Assembly (NCBI GenBank): GCA_022601195.1
Contig: JAHZIX010000007.1
Span: forward strand, 40,353 to 104,352
Direction: 5' to 3'
DNA: 64,000 nucleotides
DNA from: Deltaproteobacteria bacterium
GTDB lineage: Bacteria; Acidobacteriota; Thermoanaerobaculia; Multivoradales; JAHZIX01
Under the pieces are notes generated by a model that searched no databases, was not told the DNA's origin, and saw only the letters and a list, made by a program, of their open reading frames with translations. Shown piece by piece: positions 26,976 through 36,355 of the stretch. Each line of letters opens with the position of its first letter. Position 1 is the first letter of the stretch. Position numbers and translations under genes: made by a program.

Positions 26976-27114
26976 GAGTACAGAAGCGATTCGGGAGCAA
27001 TTCCGATTCAGAGTTTATGCCACTGCACGCCTTGCCTCAACCGGGGCTGTTCCCTCGGCCCCGATGGGACGGAATGGCTATCCGAGGCTTGGTGCGACCC
27101 AGCTTGGACTGAGC

Positions 27115-27984
27115 CTATTCTCCAGCTGGTACCAAGGCCGCGATGCGGACGGGACCGCCGGAGCCACCGACGATTTTCATCGGCAAGGCGATCACCCAAG
27201 CGCCAGTAGCCGGCACTTCCTCCAGCCGGGCAACGTTTTCCAAACCGGGCACATTGGCCTCACTGGCGACGCGATGAACCAGGAAATCGCGGGAAGGACC
27301 ATAGTCGATGCTGGCCGTGTCGACACCGAGCACCGCGACCTGACGCTGCTCCACCAAGAGCTTCGCAGCCGCTTCGCCATAGGAAGGAAAATGGAGATTG
27401 GAGGCATCCCCAGGGGTATCGTCGCCAAAATAACGCAACCGGTCCGGCCAACGATCTCCCCAACCAGTGCGCAATAGAACGATCGCCCCCGGCGGCACTC
27501 GCCCGTGACTCGCTTCCCACTGCTCGACATCCTGTACCGTCAATCGGTAATCCGGGTCCGCCTCCGAATGATCGGAGATGTCGATCACGACCGCTGGAGC
27601 GATGAGCCTACGGAGGGGAATCTGGTCGGCGGTTTGAGCCCCCGCGGCGAAGTGAATTGGCGCATCCAGGTGGGTACCGCCGTGTTCAGGGGTGCAAATG
27701 GCATTGGAAGAGTAGAAATAACCACCCTCCGTATCGCCGTAGGCCAACTCCTGTTTCTCGAAGTCGGAAGGGGACGTGGGCCAGTAGAGAGTTTCGTCGC
27801 CGTAGCCGTAGGAAAGATCGATCACTCGAGCATCCGCCAGCACGTCGAGGGAAGAAGCGTCGAAGGAAGGGGCGACATTCGCGGTGCTCGCGCCTTCAGG
27901 GTCGGCAATCGGACCTGATTGCCCGCAGGCCATAGGCAAGATCGCTAGGACCACGAAGGTCCCCGTCAGTAATTCTCTTCTCAT
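27115..27984 (-). CDS. Cyclase-family metal hydrolase, lipoprotein
   Basis: A 289-residue member of the cyclase/kynurenine formamidase family (PF04199 type), metal-dependent amide or ester hydrolases. The signature HGGTHLDAPIHF (about residues 104-115) supplies metal ligands. The N-terminus has a lipoprotein signal with LPMAC. The ATG at 27984 has GGAG seven bases upstream. The preceding nine codons of the longer frame would need a TTG. Its export differs from cytoplasmic kynurenine formamidase, so an extracellular substrate is likely. It is transcribed alone, next to the esterase. Confidence 0.88.
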   Translation of the reverse strand: MRRELLTGTFVVLAILPMACGQSGPIADPEGASTANVAPSFDASSLDVLADARVIDLSYGYGDETLYWPTSPSDFEKQELAYGDTEGGYFYSSNAICTPEHGGTHLDAPIHFAAGAQTADQIPLRRLIAPAVVIDISDHSEADPDYRLTVQDVEQWEASHGRVPPGAIVLLRTGWGDRWPDRLRYFGDDTPGDASNLHFPSYGEAAAKLLVEQRQVAVLGVDTASIDYGPSRDFLVHRVASEANVPGLENVARLEEVPATGAWVIALPMKIVGGSGGPVRIAALVPAGE

Positions 27985-28143
27985 GGAAGATCTCCAGGAA
28001 CAGAGGATCAAAAGATTTGCTGCGCAGATCGTATCAGCTAGCAGACAGACGCAGACGGAGGTTTCGTGGCTGTGGAGTCCTGGTGGGCCGATCTTGGTTG
28101 GCTGATCTTGGTGAGCAGGCTCTCGCCGCCAGCGCGTCCCGGG

Positions 28144-29859
28144 CTAGGGCAAGAAGTGACGTTTCGCACTCAAGGAGCGGCCACCTACCAGGTCCAGGAG
28201 TGAGAACACGATGTCCTGCTCGACTTTCCGCAATCGCACTGTGACCTCCTGTACGCCGATTCCTCCCGGCGCCGGAGCACTCTTCATCGAGAAGACCACC
28301 GGTAGAAGATCCACCTGGGAACGTCTTCCTTGAGCATCTACGGCAGCGATGCGCAGCTGCAATTCGGCGACCTGGCCAGCAGCGCTGGGCAGGAAGGTGA
28401 TCTCGTCCAAAGGAACAAACAACTTCACCGGTAGCTGCAGGCGTCGGCCCTCCAGTTCGGGATCGCCCAGCTCGGCACGCAACTGTCCTCCCGGGAGCTG
28501 CCCCAACAGCAGAGCACTCTCGACCAAGAACGAAGCTTCCGATTCCCGTGATAGGTCCTGGTAGTCCAAGCGATGGCGCACTCGAAGGCCGGGGCGCAAC
28601 ACCTCGACCTTCAGCTCGTGGTCTTGGTTGTCTCGTTGCCGATCCGGCGAATAGCCCAACCAATAATAGTTCCGGGTATCCCGGACGACCTTGCGAAAGG
28701 CTGTCAACCGGGAGGAATCCAACAGGGCCTGGCCGCCGGTTTTCTCCGCCAATCGTCGAAAGCTGGCATGGGATTCTTCTTCGCGAAGATTTCGCACCAC
28801 CGTCGGCCCCCCGTTGCCCAGCAAGGCTGAGGTGGTCTCACGATCGAAACCCTCTCGAATGGCACTCTCTCCAAGGGTACCCACCCGGCTAGCACTGGGA
28901 GGCAGGGCTGCCGTGACGTCGACAGCCCCAGAGATCTCGATTCCCTGGGCATCGATGGGGTACAAGGTATAACCGAGCAAATTCGCGGTGCGGTAGATAG
29001 GTTCCAGAATCTGATCTTCCTGGCGCTCCCCCACTTTGTCCAAAGAGTTGTAGGCATAGCGAATCGGTGACAGGGGCCAGTCCCCCGCGACCAGAAGCAT
29101 CACCTTGCGTCCTGGTTGCTGAGCATGGGCGCGCAAGCTAGCAGCAGCGGCGGCGGCCATTTCTTTGAGCCGCCAGGTCATCTCGAATGCCAGCCCTTCG
29201 GCCTCTTGGGGAGAACCTCCCGCCTGGAGGGGTTTGAGAATCTGTCGCGTCGACCGCCCTCCCGCCCAACCCTTGGAGACCTTCTCCAGAATCCCCTTCA
29301 ACTCTTGCACCGAGGTGGTCCCAGAGCTGTGAGACACTAGATTTACCCCGTCGAAAGTCACCACGGCCATGCGATCTTCCGGCCCCAAATCACTCAGTTG
29401 GGAAGCAAGCCCTCGGAGGACACGATTTCGGTCCCGAGCAGCAACGAAGAGCTCATCGATGAACAGGAGGTAGCTCGTCCCTCTCGCCTGCGTGGATTCC
29501 TGCTCCGACGGCTCTGGGATTTCCTTCCCAAGCCCTAAAGACTCCGGGCCAGATTCCTGAGACCCAGAGCCCCTGGACTTCAAACCTGGACCTCCCTGGC
29601 GAATTTCACGGAAGAAATCGATCGATACTTCCCGTCCATCCACCAAGAGACGAAAGTCCTCTCGTCCGAGGTCCTCGATCCGTCGCCCCTTGCGATCTTC
29701 CACCACCACTTCGAGGTGGATCTCCCGCACATCGATCACTTCATCGAAGGCGCTGGATGGCAACTGGGAGCCAGTCTCAGCGTCGATCTCTGCGCCAAAC
29801 ACTGGCTGAAGAATCCAGGAGACGATGAACAGAGTCCAGCAAACAGCTACCGATCGCAT
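28144..29859 (-). CDS. VWFA-related Acidobacterial-type secreted protein
   Basis: A 571-residue exported protein. After a signal peptide (residues 1-22, ending near VFGAE), the segment LEVVVEDRKGRRIEDLG with DFRLLVDGREV (about 60-90) is the hallmark of the VWFA-related domain family seen mainly in Acidobacteria. A VWA-like fold follows (LLFIDELFVAARDRN near 155). The MIDAS motif is degenerate: D-x-S-x-S is replaced by DELFV, so metal-dependent ligand binding is doubtful. ATG 29859 has AGGAG upstream. A four-unit 16-bp repeat lies beyond it. The family's function is unknown. Confidence 0.85.
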   Translation of the reverse strand: MRSVAVCWTLFIVSWILQPVFGAEIDAETGSQLPSSAFDEVIDVREIHLEVVVEDRKGRRIEDLGREDFRLLVDGREVSIDFFREIRQGGPGLKSRGSGSQESGPESLGLGKEIPEPSEQESTQARGTSYLLFIDELFVAARDRNRVLRGLASQLSDLGPEDRMAVVTFDGVNLVSHSSGTTSVQELKGILEKVSKGWAGGRSTRQILKPLQAGGSPQEAEGLAFEMTWRLKEMAAAAAASLRAHAQQPGRKVMLLVAGDWPLSPIRYAYNSLDKVGERQEDQILEPIYRTANLLGYTLYPIDAQGIEISGAVDVTAALPPSASRVGTLGESAIREGFDRETTSALLGNGGPTVVRNLREEESHASFRRLAEKTGGQALLDSSRLTAFRKVVRDTRNYYWLGYSPDRQRDNQDHELKVEVLRPGLRVRHRLDYQDLSRESEASFLVESALLLGQLPGGQLRAELGDPELEGRRLQLPVKLFVPLDEITFLPSAAGQVAELQLRIAAVDAQGRRSQVDLLPVVFSMKSAPAPGGIGVQEVTVRLRKVEQDIVFSLLDLVGGRSLSAKRHFLP

Positions 29860-29960
29860 TGAGGTGACTCCTCTCGAACATTGCTTCCGAGGAGAGCCCG
29901 GTGCTCTCCCAACTTTCACTCTCTCTACTGAGTTCCGCAGCTCTGGAAAAAGTTCACCCA

Positions 29961-30024
29961 CCTGTTCTGGCTTGCCCCTGTTCTGGCTTGCCCCTGTTCT
30001 GGCTCATCCCTGCCCTGGCTAGCT
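29961..30024. repeat. Four tandem 16-bp units between the VWA and SDR genes
   Basis: Two perfect copies of CCTGTTCTGGCTTGCC are followed by CCTGTTCTGGCTCATC and CCTGCCCTGGCTAGCT. The array lies between divergent genes, about 100 bases from either start. Confidence 0.9.
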
Positions 30025-30132
30025 ACGCTGGCGGAACTTCGAACCAGCGAACGGATGTGCCATCAGCCTTGACGACGGAAACCACGACATCCAAGATGAA
30101 GCTCCCATCGAGACAGGAATCAGGGGGGAAGA

Positions 30133-30888
30133 ATGAGCAATACAAAGAAGGTTCTGGTCGTTACGGGTGGTAGCCGTGGAATCGGCGCGGCCACGGCCTT
30201 GCTCGCTGCTGAGCAAGGCTACGACATAGCGATCGCCTTTCGTCGGCGAGAAGCAGAGGCGGAAGCGGTAGCCGAGACGATTCGTCGCCAAGGAGGGCGT
30301 TGCATCGCCGTTCGAGGGGACGTTTCTCAGGAAAGGGATGTCTTGCGGCTTTTTGCTGCTGTAGATGAAGACCTCGGTACCGTCACCGCTCTGGTGAACA
30401 ACGCCGGAATTCTCGAAACCCAGCAACGGGTGGAAAAGATGAGCCTGGAACGCCTCCAGCGAGTCTTCGCCACCAACATCATCGGTCCCTTTTTGTGCGC
30501 CCGGGAAGCAGTGCAGCGCATGTCCACTCGTCATGGCGGAGGCGGGGGTGCCATCGTCAATGTCTCCTCCGCTGCGGCAAGACTTGGATCTCCTGGTGAG
30601 TACGTCGACTACGCCGCCTCTAAAGGAGCCGTCGACACGTTCACCGTGGGCCTCGCTCAGGAAGTAGCGGCGGAGGGTATTCGAGTCAACGCCGTTAGGC
30701 CCGGATTCATCCAAACCGAGATTCATGCCGACGGCGGCGAACCGAACCGCATCGATCGAGTCAAAGGAGGGATTCCGTTGCGGCGAGGAGGCCAGCCGGA
30801 AGAGGTCGCAAGGGCAATTCTCTGGTTACTATCAGAAGAAGCGTCCTACTCCACCGGGGCCTTTATCGATGTTGCTGGGGGTCGCTAG
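30133..30888 (+). CDS. SDR-family oxidoreductase (YgfF-like)
   Basis: A 251-residue NAD(P)-dependent short-chain dehydrogenase. It has TGGSRGIGAA at the N-terminus, NNAGI (about 90), Ser at INVSSAA-like VNVSSAA (about 141), YAASK (about 157) and PGFIQTEIH. It resembles the glucose-1-dehydrogenase/YgfF group. A strong ribosome binding site (AGGGGGGAAGA) lies just before the ATG. The gene stands alone and converges with the YaiI-like gene, 41 bases away. Confidence 0.9.
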   Translation: MSNTKKVLVVTGGSRGIGAATALLAAEQGYDIAIAFRRREAEAEAVAETIRRQGGRCIAVRGDVSQERDVLRLFAAVDEDLGTVTALVNNAGILETQQRVEKMSLERLQRVFATNIIGPFLCAREAVQRMSTRHGGGGGAIVNVSSAAARLGSPGEYVDYAASKGAVDTFTVGLAQEVAAEGIRVNAVRPGFIQTEIHADGGEPNRIDRVKGGIPLRRGGQPEEVARAILWLLSEEASYSTGAFIDVAGGR

Positions 30889-30929
30889 GTTCTCTACAGA
30901 GAGGCAGACCGGGTCCACCTCTTGGGTGA

Positions 30930-31397
30930 TCACTCGGTTGGTTGGGGGTTCTTCCTGCGAATCGCTTGAATCACCTTGTCCAGCTCCTGCAGAAAGCGAG
31001 ACCGATCCTTTTTCTGCAGAGGCGCCGGTCCCCCGGTGATCTCCCCGGCGCCACGTAGGTCCGCCAGGAGGTTTCGCGTCGCCACCGCATCGCCAATATT
31101 GTCTTCCGTGAAGGGCCTGCCCGTGGGACTGACCACCCGCGCTCCCCCTTTGAGGCAGCGATCCGCCAGCAGAATATCGGCGGTCACCACGATGTCGTCA
31201 ACCTCTACCTGCTCGACGATCCAATCGTCTGCGGCGTCGAAGCCGTCTTTCACCACCTGAAGGGAAATACCCCGGCCGTGGGGCGTCCGCATCCACGAAT
31301 TTGCCACCACAGTGACCTCGAGGCGGTACCGCTCTGCTACGCGATACACCTCCTGTTTGACTGGGCAAGCATCGGCATCGACAAAAATGTGTAGCAA
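30930..31397 (-). CDS. YaiI/YqxD family protein (DUF188)
   Basis: A 155-residue cytoplasmic protein. Family motifs are HIFVDADACPVK at the N-terminus, VVTADILLADRCL, and FTEDNIGDAVATR. The fold is PIN-like with several acidic residues, and nuclease activity has been proposed for the family, but no function is established. The start is a TTG at 31397, six bases after AGGAG. The longer frame to 31532 runs into the VOC gene and lacks a site. The short form equals the usual family length. Confidence 0.88.
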   Translation of the reverse strand: MLHIFVDADACPVKQEVYRVAERYRLEVTVVANSWMRTPHGRGISLQVVKDGFDAADDWIVEQVEVDDIVVTADILLADRCLKGGARVVSPTGRPFTEDNIGDAVATRNLLADLRGAGEITGGPAPLQKKDRSRFLQELDKVIQAIRRKNPQPTE

Positions 31398-31450
31398 GGC
31401 AGACTCCTTCTGGAGTTTTCCAGGGGGTTGAAAAACCGCCCGGGAGTTGA

Positions 31451-31834
31451 CTACGGACTCTCTGAACCGTGGCTCAGAACATTGAGAATCACACCATTGG
31501 GATCGGTGACATGAAAACGCCGAACTCCCCAAGGTTCGTCGGTGAGCGGGTAAACCACCGAGTAGCCATCCGTCAACGCCTTGGAATGAACCGCGTCGAC
31601 ATCCGCTACCTCGATCGAAATCGTTGGCCCGACACCCTGGGAGGCGGAACCCTGGGAGACCGAATCGTCTCCCCGAACCAGGCTAATCTGAGCCGTCGGG
31701 TTGCTGGGCGACGACAGGGTGATGACCCAACCCATATCCATGGCGACTTCGAAGCCGAAGAGAGTCGTATAAAATTCCCGGCTTTCCTCCATGCGAGTCG
31801 AAGTGATGTTCGAAACCACTCGTCTGATACTCAT
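31451..31834 (-). CDS. VOC-family (glyoxalase-like) protein
   Basis: A 127-residue protein with the paired beta-alpha-beta3 fold of vicinal-oxygen-chelate proteins: MEESREFYTTLFGFEV at the N-terminal half and DPNGVILNVL at the C-terminus. The family includes glyoxalases, dioxygenases and antibiotic-resistance binding proteins. The specific role is not visible here. AAAGGAG lies seven bases before the ATG. It is transcribed ahead of the YaiI-like gene with a gap of 53 bases. Confidence 0.85.
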   Translation of the reverse strand: MSIRRVVSNITSTRMEESREFYTTLFGFEVAMDMGWVITLSSPSNPTAQISLVRGDDSVSQGSASQGVGPTISIEVADVDAVHSKALTDGYSVVYPLTDEPWGVRRFHVTDPNGVILNVLSHGSESP

Positions 31835-32045
31835 AGCAAACTCCTTTTGGCTCCTGGCAACCCCCGATTCGGCGACGCAGGAGCGGCCTATCGGGAAAGA
31901 GTCGAGGCATCTTTGCAGTCCCCTGCATCAACGACGACCACCAGGCAACCCTAGAGCAAGACGAAAGGGATATGAGACTCTACCGAATCACCACCCTCTT
32001 CGCTGCACCTACCCTGCGGCGATCCACTCTCGAGATGGAGACTCC

Positions 32046-32606
32046 ATGAACAGTACCGCGTGGCTCGAGGAAATTCGCCGCCAATTCAGAAAAACCAAGA
32101 GCGCCAGCGAGAAGGCTGCGAGGCAAGTCGCCGACCAGGACTTCTTTACCCGGCTGACACCGGGAGGCAACAGCATCGCCACCCTGATGAAGCATTTGGG
32201 TGGAAACCACCGTTCCCGTTGGCGGGACTTCCTCACCACAGATGGAGAGAAAAGCGACCGGCACCGCGACACGGAATTTGTCACCGAGGGAGAAACGCGG
32301 GATTCCATTCAGGCCATCTGGGAAGAGGGTTGGAAAATCAGCCTCGATACTCTCGACTCCCTTCGACCAGCGGATTTGGAAAAGTCCATCACCATTCGAG
32401 AGGAACCCCACACGGTCGTGGAAGCGCTCCAACGAGGCCTCACTCACGCGGCCTACCACTCCGGTCAGATCGTCCAATTGGCCCGCTATTTCGCTGGGGA
32501 CTCCTGGCAAACTCTGAGTATTCCCTTGGGAGGCTCCGAGGCCTTCAACGCCCACCTGAGAGAAAAGCGACTTAGAGAAAAGCGAGCAAGAAACGAGACC
32601 ACGTAG
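32046..32606 (+). CDS. DinB-like protein (DUF1572 type)
   Basis: A 186-residue four-helix-bundle protein with conserved His residues likely to bind metal: LMKHLGGNHRSRWRDF (about 47-62) and HAAYHSGQIVQLAR (about 138-151). DinB/YfiT-type enzymes include bacillithiol- and mycothiol-dependent transferases. The thiol used here is unknown. TGGAGA precedes the ATG at 32046. A longer in-frame extension from 31791 has no such site and overlaps the opposite VOC gene. The C-terminus has a short repeat (LREKR-LREKR), another small tandem duplication. Confidence 0.8.
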   Translation: MNSTAWLEEIRRQFRKTKSASEKAARQVADQDFFTRLTPGGNSIATLMKHLGGNHRSRWRDFLTTDGEKSDRHRDTEFVTEGETRDSIQAIWEEGWKISLDTLDSLRPADLEKSITIREEPHTVVEALQRGLTHAAYHSGQIVQLARYFAGDSWQTLSIPLGGSEAFNAHLREKRLREKRARNETT

Positions 32607-32678
32607 GAAAGAAGGCTGCGAACACCGGCGTCGATGCCCGCAGCCATCCCTTCTTTCTGGAAAGGGATCTCTCAGACT

Positions 32679-35600
32679 CTACGGGCAGTCCGGCAGACCC
32701 GCATTCTCTGCACTGGTATCCGTCGCCAGTTTGCAAGGGCAAGGGGCTGTAGCTGGCCAATCGTCCAGCCCAGCGGCCGCCAAAGCAGCAGGGGCGTGGA
32801 CCGGTATGGAAGTACCGGGAGGACCAGCTGGAGTCAGCCAGAACTTGCGCTCGTAGGTGATCTCCGCGTGAGGCATGATTCGGTTCGGTCCGCAAACGTA
32901 ACTGCGAATCGTTGAACCTTGCCCCTTGAAGTCGTTCGTAGAGTTCGCGACATCCCAACTATCCCAACTGACGTAGTTGGTGCGAGTCGTGTGGCAAGCT
33001 CGACACGCTGGCTTGACGACATTGGAGTAGAGACTCGCCTGGGGAGCCCAAGCGGGAGGCACCACCGTCGCATCCTGCGATTGGTCGGCTGCCGGCAGGT
33101 TCGGTTGATACCAACGAGTGATGAGGTCGGAAACTGCAGGCGTGACATTGGTGTCGTTTTTCACACTTTGATTCAGGTTGTAAAAAGCCGGCTCCTGGCT
33201 CGCCTGAGAATGCGCAGTATCTAACCCTGAGTAGCCATAAGATTCCGGATCGAAGAAAATAAATCGGGAGCCACCATCGCCGCGAGGATCCGAAGCCGTA
33301 GTCGCCGGGCTGCCGCCGTGGCAGATGATACACAGGTTGGGAATGTATTTTTCTCCCACCGCACTATCTAATGCCGCCTTGTTGACCCGAACTCCCTGCC
33401 CATTATAAACGTAAAACTTGGTGTACTTCGATGGCGTCGAGTCATTGGGATTGGGCGAATACTCCATGGCCACCGTTGCGATAAGCCCGAGATCCGGTTG
33501 ATTGTTAAGTTTGCCCAGGACCGCCAAGTCCACCGAGCCGAAATTCGGCGCGAGGCCATGGTTCGAGACATAGTAGGCAATATTGCCACCACTCCTCTTC
33601 ATTCTCATCCAACGACCGAAGTTCAGATCTCCAGCATTGAGGAAGACCGCTTCCGCATCTCCACCGACAGCGGGAAAACCGTTCTTTTGCTTCCAGGCCG
33701 CCAGGGTGGGTCTCTCCCCGACTCGGCTATAACCGACATTGCTCAGCACTGGATTAAAAGCGGACTCGGTCTTTAGCTCGGTATCCGAAACGACCTCCGT
33801 GACCAGCCGCACCTTCCCTCCTGATTTCAGAATGTGCCCCGCCTCGATGAAAGAGGTGAATTGGGTCCCGGAACCGGTTACGATGACGCCACTGCTGGAC
33901 ACCGAGCCAGCTCCCGAGACTTCCACAGGATCGATCTTTGAATAGTAGGTATCCGCAGCTTCTGAATCATTCAGATAAAAGTCGAGCATGCCTCCACGAC
34001 TGGGAGAGTCGAGGGTGATCAAGGCTTCTGAAGTACAAGTACTGTACTGATCAAAGCTGGGGGACGCTGGACTGCTGGTGGCACCGGTATTCTTGACCTG
34101 CGTGGCCTGGGAAATGACATTCCCGGAAGAATCCAACACCTCAAGCCTGATGGCGGTGTTCTGTGGCAGGCGAACGACGACACTCAGTTGGTCCGCAACC
34201 GTTTTGGTCACCGTCTTGACCGGTGCGTTGGCCGGAGCGCTGACTCGCAACTGGTAAGGGAGGGGAAGACGAGCGATGTCGGTTCGAATGCGCATACAGG
34301 CAGGGGTGGTGAATTCGATATCCGCATTGATCACCGAAAAATGGCTCACTTCAGCTTCGTAGAAGTCACCCTTTAGAATGCCCCTTCCCTCTTCCTCCCA
34401 CAGACCGGTGGCAGGATTCAGGAACCAGATGGCGATGGACTCGGGTGGTTTGCCAGGCATCTCGGGCATGCCCAGCTGGCCGCTGTCGACGGGAATGCGC
34501 ACCAAAGCCGTCGTGTCCGGCGCCAGATTCACCTTCTGGTCGTTGGCATCGAAGAAAGAAACCTCCACGGCGCCGAGACTGTTCAAAGCAACCTCTTGGC
34601 CCCGCCGATTGATCGCCGCATACTCGCCGGGGAAACGATCTTCCGGGTCCGATAGATCGATGCTAGCTAGCATTCCACGCACCGGCAGGGCTGGCGCGCC
34701 GCCCCCTTCCAGCTCCAGAGTTCCCGGGCGAATCACCACTTCGGCTCCGGGCAGTCGACCTTTCTTTTCCTCCTGTAGCTCACCACCATCACTCGGATCG
34801 ATCTCAGCGACTTGCATGGGAACCATGGAATAACGGCCGCCGAGAACCCCTGCATCGAAAACCTTGCACAGGGTCTGAAAACCGGTTTTGCGAATGGTCA
34901 ACACGTAGCGAGCGGCCTCGTCTTTGGCCCGCAGAGCAAAGCCTCCCTCGGCGTTGGTGCGACTCGATTCCCCGTTGAGAGTGATTTCCGCATCTGCCAG
35001 GGCGCTGCCATCGACTTTGGTGACCGTCCCAGAAAAATACAGACCTTCGTCGCCGGAAGAAATGCGCAAGGTCTGCTTGGCGATACCCCCCTTGCCATCG
35101 AGGGCTGTGGCGAAGATGCTGAACTGCCCCGGAGTGTCCGGTAGGGTCCATCGCACCGTGCTGGAGTCCGCCGCGAAGATCGGAGTACTGCCGCCGCTCG
35201 CTGCCCAGCGATACTCGAGGCCATCGCCATCTGGATCGAAGGCATTCGCCTGGATGACGACGGTCGCCCCGGGCGCTACTCGCCGCACCGCCCGGTCACC
35301 CTCGGTGGCTTCCAGAATCATCTCTGCTGGGGCCTTGTTGGGCAGGGCCAAATGTGCTTCCTGTACGGCGCCCTGAGACTGCACCAGCTCTACCCGGCGA
35401 GCCTTTTGGCATTGAGCTTCGACTTCCAACCGTCCCGGGGGAACATCCGGAAGTAGATACTGCCCGGCAAGGTTGGCTCGCACCCCTCGCCCTAGATGCC
35501 CGGTAGCAGAACCGTTACGAGTTCGAAGTACCGTGGAAAAATCGATTCCGAGAGAAGCGTCCTGGTGATGGCAAGGACCACCTTTCTCGAGCATGACCTC

Positions 35601-36062
35601 CCCGATAAGGGCATTGCCGATGGCAGCGATGGGAATCTCGCCAACGAACTCGATGTCTCTCTTCAGAGTGACGGCGGTAGAACAGGTGGTTTGAAAGCCA
35701 GGAGCTTCCAGGCACAGCTCATAGGTACCCGCTGCCTGGCGGGGAATCATAAACAGGCCCTTGAGGTCACTCGCTACCCGTGGACTTTCATTGCCGTCCA
35801 AGGGATTGCGCAGAAAGGCGGTGATATCCGGTAAGGCCACGGAGCCTCTCTTCTCGATACCGAGCTTCCCGAGGTCGGCTACCGCATAGCCATGCACAGC
35901 AGCTCCGGGAAGGGGCTCGGTAGAGCTACAACCAGTCAAGGTAAGGATCAACAACGTCAGGACTGCAGCCTGGACCGCCATGAAGGTCCTGGTGCGGGCA
36001 CCAGTGGCCATCGGGAGTCGACTCCCTCGGGAGACCGTGGTTGTGGTGTTCAAAATAGCCAT
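32679..36062 (-). CDS. Large lipoprotein with two haem c motifs and carboxypeptidase-regulatory-like domains
   Basis: An 1127-residue exported lipoprotein (TLTGC lipobox, about residues 41-45). Residues ~50-340 hold carboxypeptidase-regulatory-like and PKD-like beta domains. YFSGTVTKVDGSALADAEIT (about 344) starts another CarboxypepD_reg-like domain. The middle (about 430-560) resembles a CILP/FAM171-type region. The C-terminal third has two c-type haem sites: CIICH (911-915) and CRACH (1020-1024). The likely role is periplasmic or surface electron transfer, or an oxidoreductase on an unknown substrate. AGGAGG lies four bases before the ATG, and a sigma-54-like promoter lies upstream. No cytochrome maturation genes are nearby. 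Confidence 0.8.
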   Translation of the reverse strand: MAILNTTTTVSRGSRLPMATGARTRTFMAVQAAVLTLLILTLTGCSSTEPLPGAAVHGYAVADLGKLGIEKRGSVALPDITAFLRNPLDGNESPRVASDLKGLFMIPRQAAGTYELCLEAPGFQTTCSTAVTLKRDIEFVGEIPIAAIGNALIGEVMLEKGGPCHHQDASLGIDFSTVLRTRNGSATGHLGRGVRANLAGQYLLPDVPPGRLEVEAQCQKARRVELVQSQGAVQEAHLALPNKAPAEMILEATEGDRAVRRVAPGATVVIQANAFDPDGDGLEYRWAASGGSTPIFAADSSTVRWTLPDTPGQFSIFATALDGKGGIAKQTLRISSGDEGLYFSGTVTKVDGSALADAEITLNGESSRTNAEGGFALRAKDEAARYVLTIRKTGFQTLCKVFDAGVLGGRYSMVPMQVAEIDPSDGGELQEEKKGRLPGAEVVIRPGTLELEGGGAPALPVRGMLASIDLSDPEDRFPGEYAAINRRGQEVALNSLGAVEVSFFDANDQKVNLAPDTTALVRIPVDSGQLGMPEMPGKPPESIAIWFLNPATGLWEEEGRGILKGDFYEAEVSHFSVINADIEFTTPACMRIRTDIARLPLPYQLRVSAPANAPVKTVTKTVADQLSVVVRLPQNTAIRLEVLDSSGNVISQATQVKNTGATSSPASPSFDQYSTCTSEALITLDSPSRGGMLDFYLNDSEAADTYYSKIDPVEVSGAGSVSSSGVIVTGSGTQFTSFIEAGHILKSGGKVRLVTEVVSDTELKTESAFNPVLSNVGYSRVGERPTLAAWKQKNGFPAVGGDAEAVFLNAGDLNFGRWMRMKRSGGNIAYYVSNHGLAPNFGSVDLAVLGKLNNQPDLGLIATVAMEYSPNPNDSTPSKYTKFYVYNGQGVRVNKAALDSAVGEKYIPNLCIICHGGSPATTASDPRGDGGSRFIFFDPESYGYSGLDTAHSQASQEPAFYNLNQSVKNDTNVTPAVSDLITRWYQPNLPAADQSQDATVVPPAWAPQASLYSNVVKPACRACHTTRTNYVSWDSWDVANSTNDFKGQGSTIRSYVCGPNRIMPHAEITYERKFWLTPAGPPGTSIPVHAPAALAAAGLDDWPATAPCPCKLATDTSAENAGLPDCP

Positions 36063-36355
36063 ATTTCCTCCTAGCGGATCTGAAGATCGGGCTGGGCTCG
36101 TGGAGTCCAGCCAAACCCAGGAATGAATTCAAGGTCTTAGGGCTCTCTAAGAGCAGTTCCTATGCCAATTTTTAAATCGACTAGGAATCCACCCAAAAAA
36201 GGGGCTAATAAACCGCTGAAAACAAGACACTTATGAACGGGAAGCCAGCTTCCCTAACAGGCTCTTGGGCAGCACCGTGAGACGCAGGAAGAGGAGACTC
36301 GCCAACTTGGTTGGCAACTTGGTTGGCAGGCGGTTGGCAGCTGAAACGAAAGGAG
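36063..36355. other. Gap between the haem lipoprotein and SGNH hydrolase genes
   Basis: It holds the sigma-54-like site and, at 36303-36340, three imperfect ~11-bp repeats of AACTTGGTTGGC. No gene is evident. Confidence 0.6.
36152..36167 (-). promoter_or_regulatory. Candidate sigma-54 (-24/-12) promoter
   Basis: Minus-strand TGGCATAGGAACTGCT has the GG and GC dinucleotides exactly ten bases apart and matches the TGGCAC-N5-TTGCW pattern at most positions. An AT-rich block lies just upstream. It would give a leader of roughly 75-80 bases before the ATG of the haem lipoprotein gene. Confidence 0.45.

Noticed and set aside
31791..32045. N-terminal extension of the DinB-like gene upstream of 32046
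   Set aside because: The extra peptide is not protein-like, overlaps the VOC gene on the other strand, and the ATG at 32046 has its own ribosome binding site.
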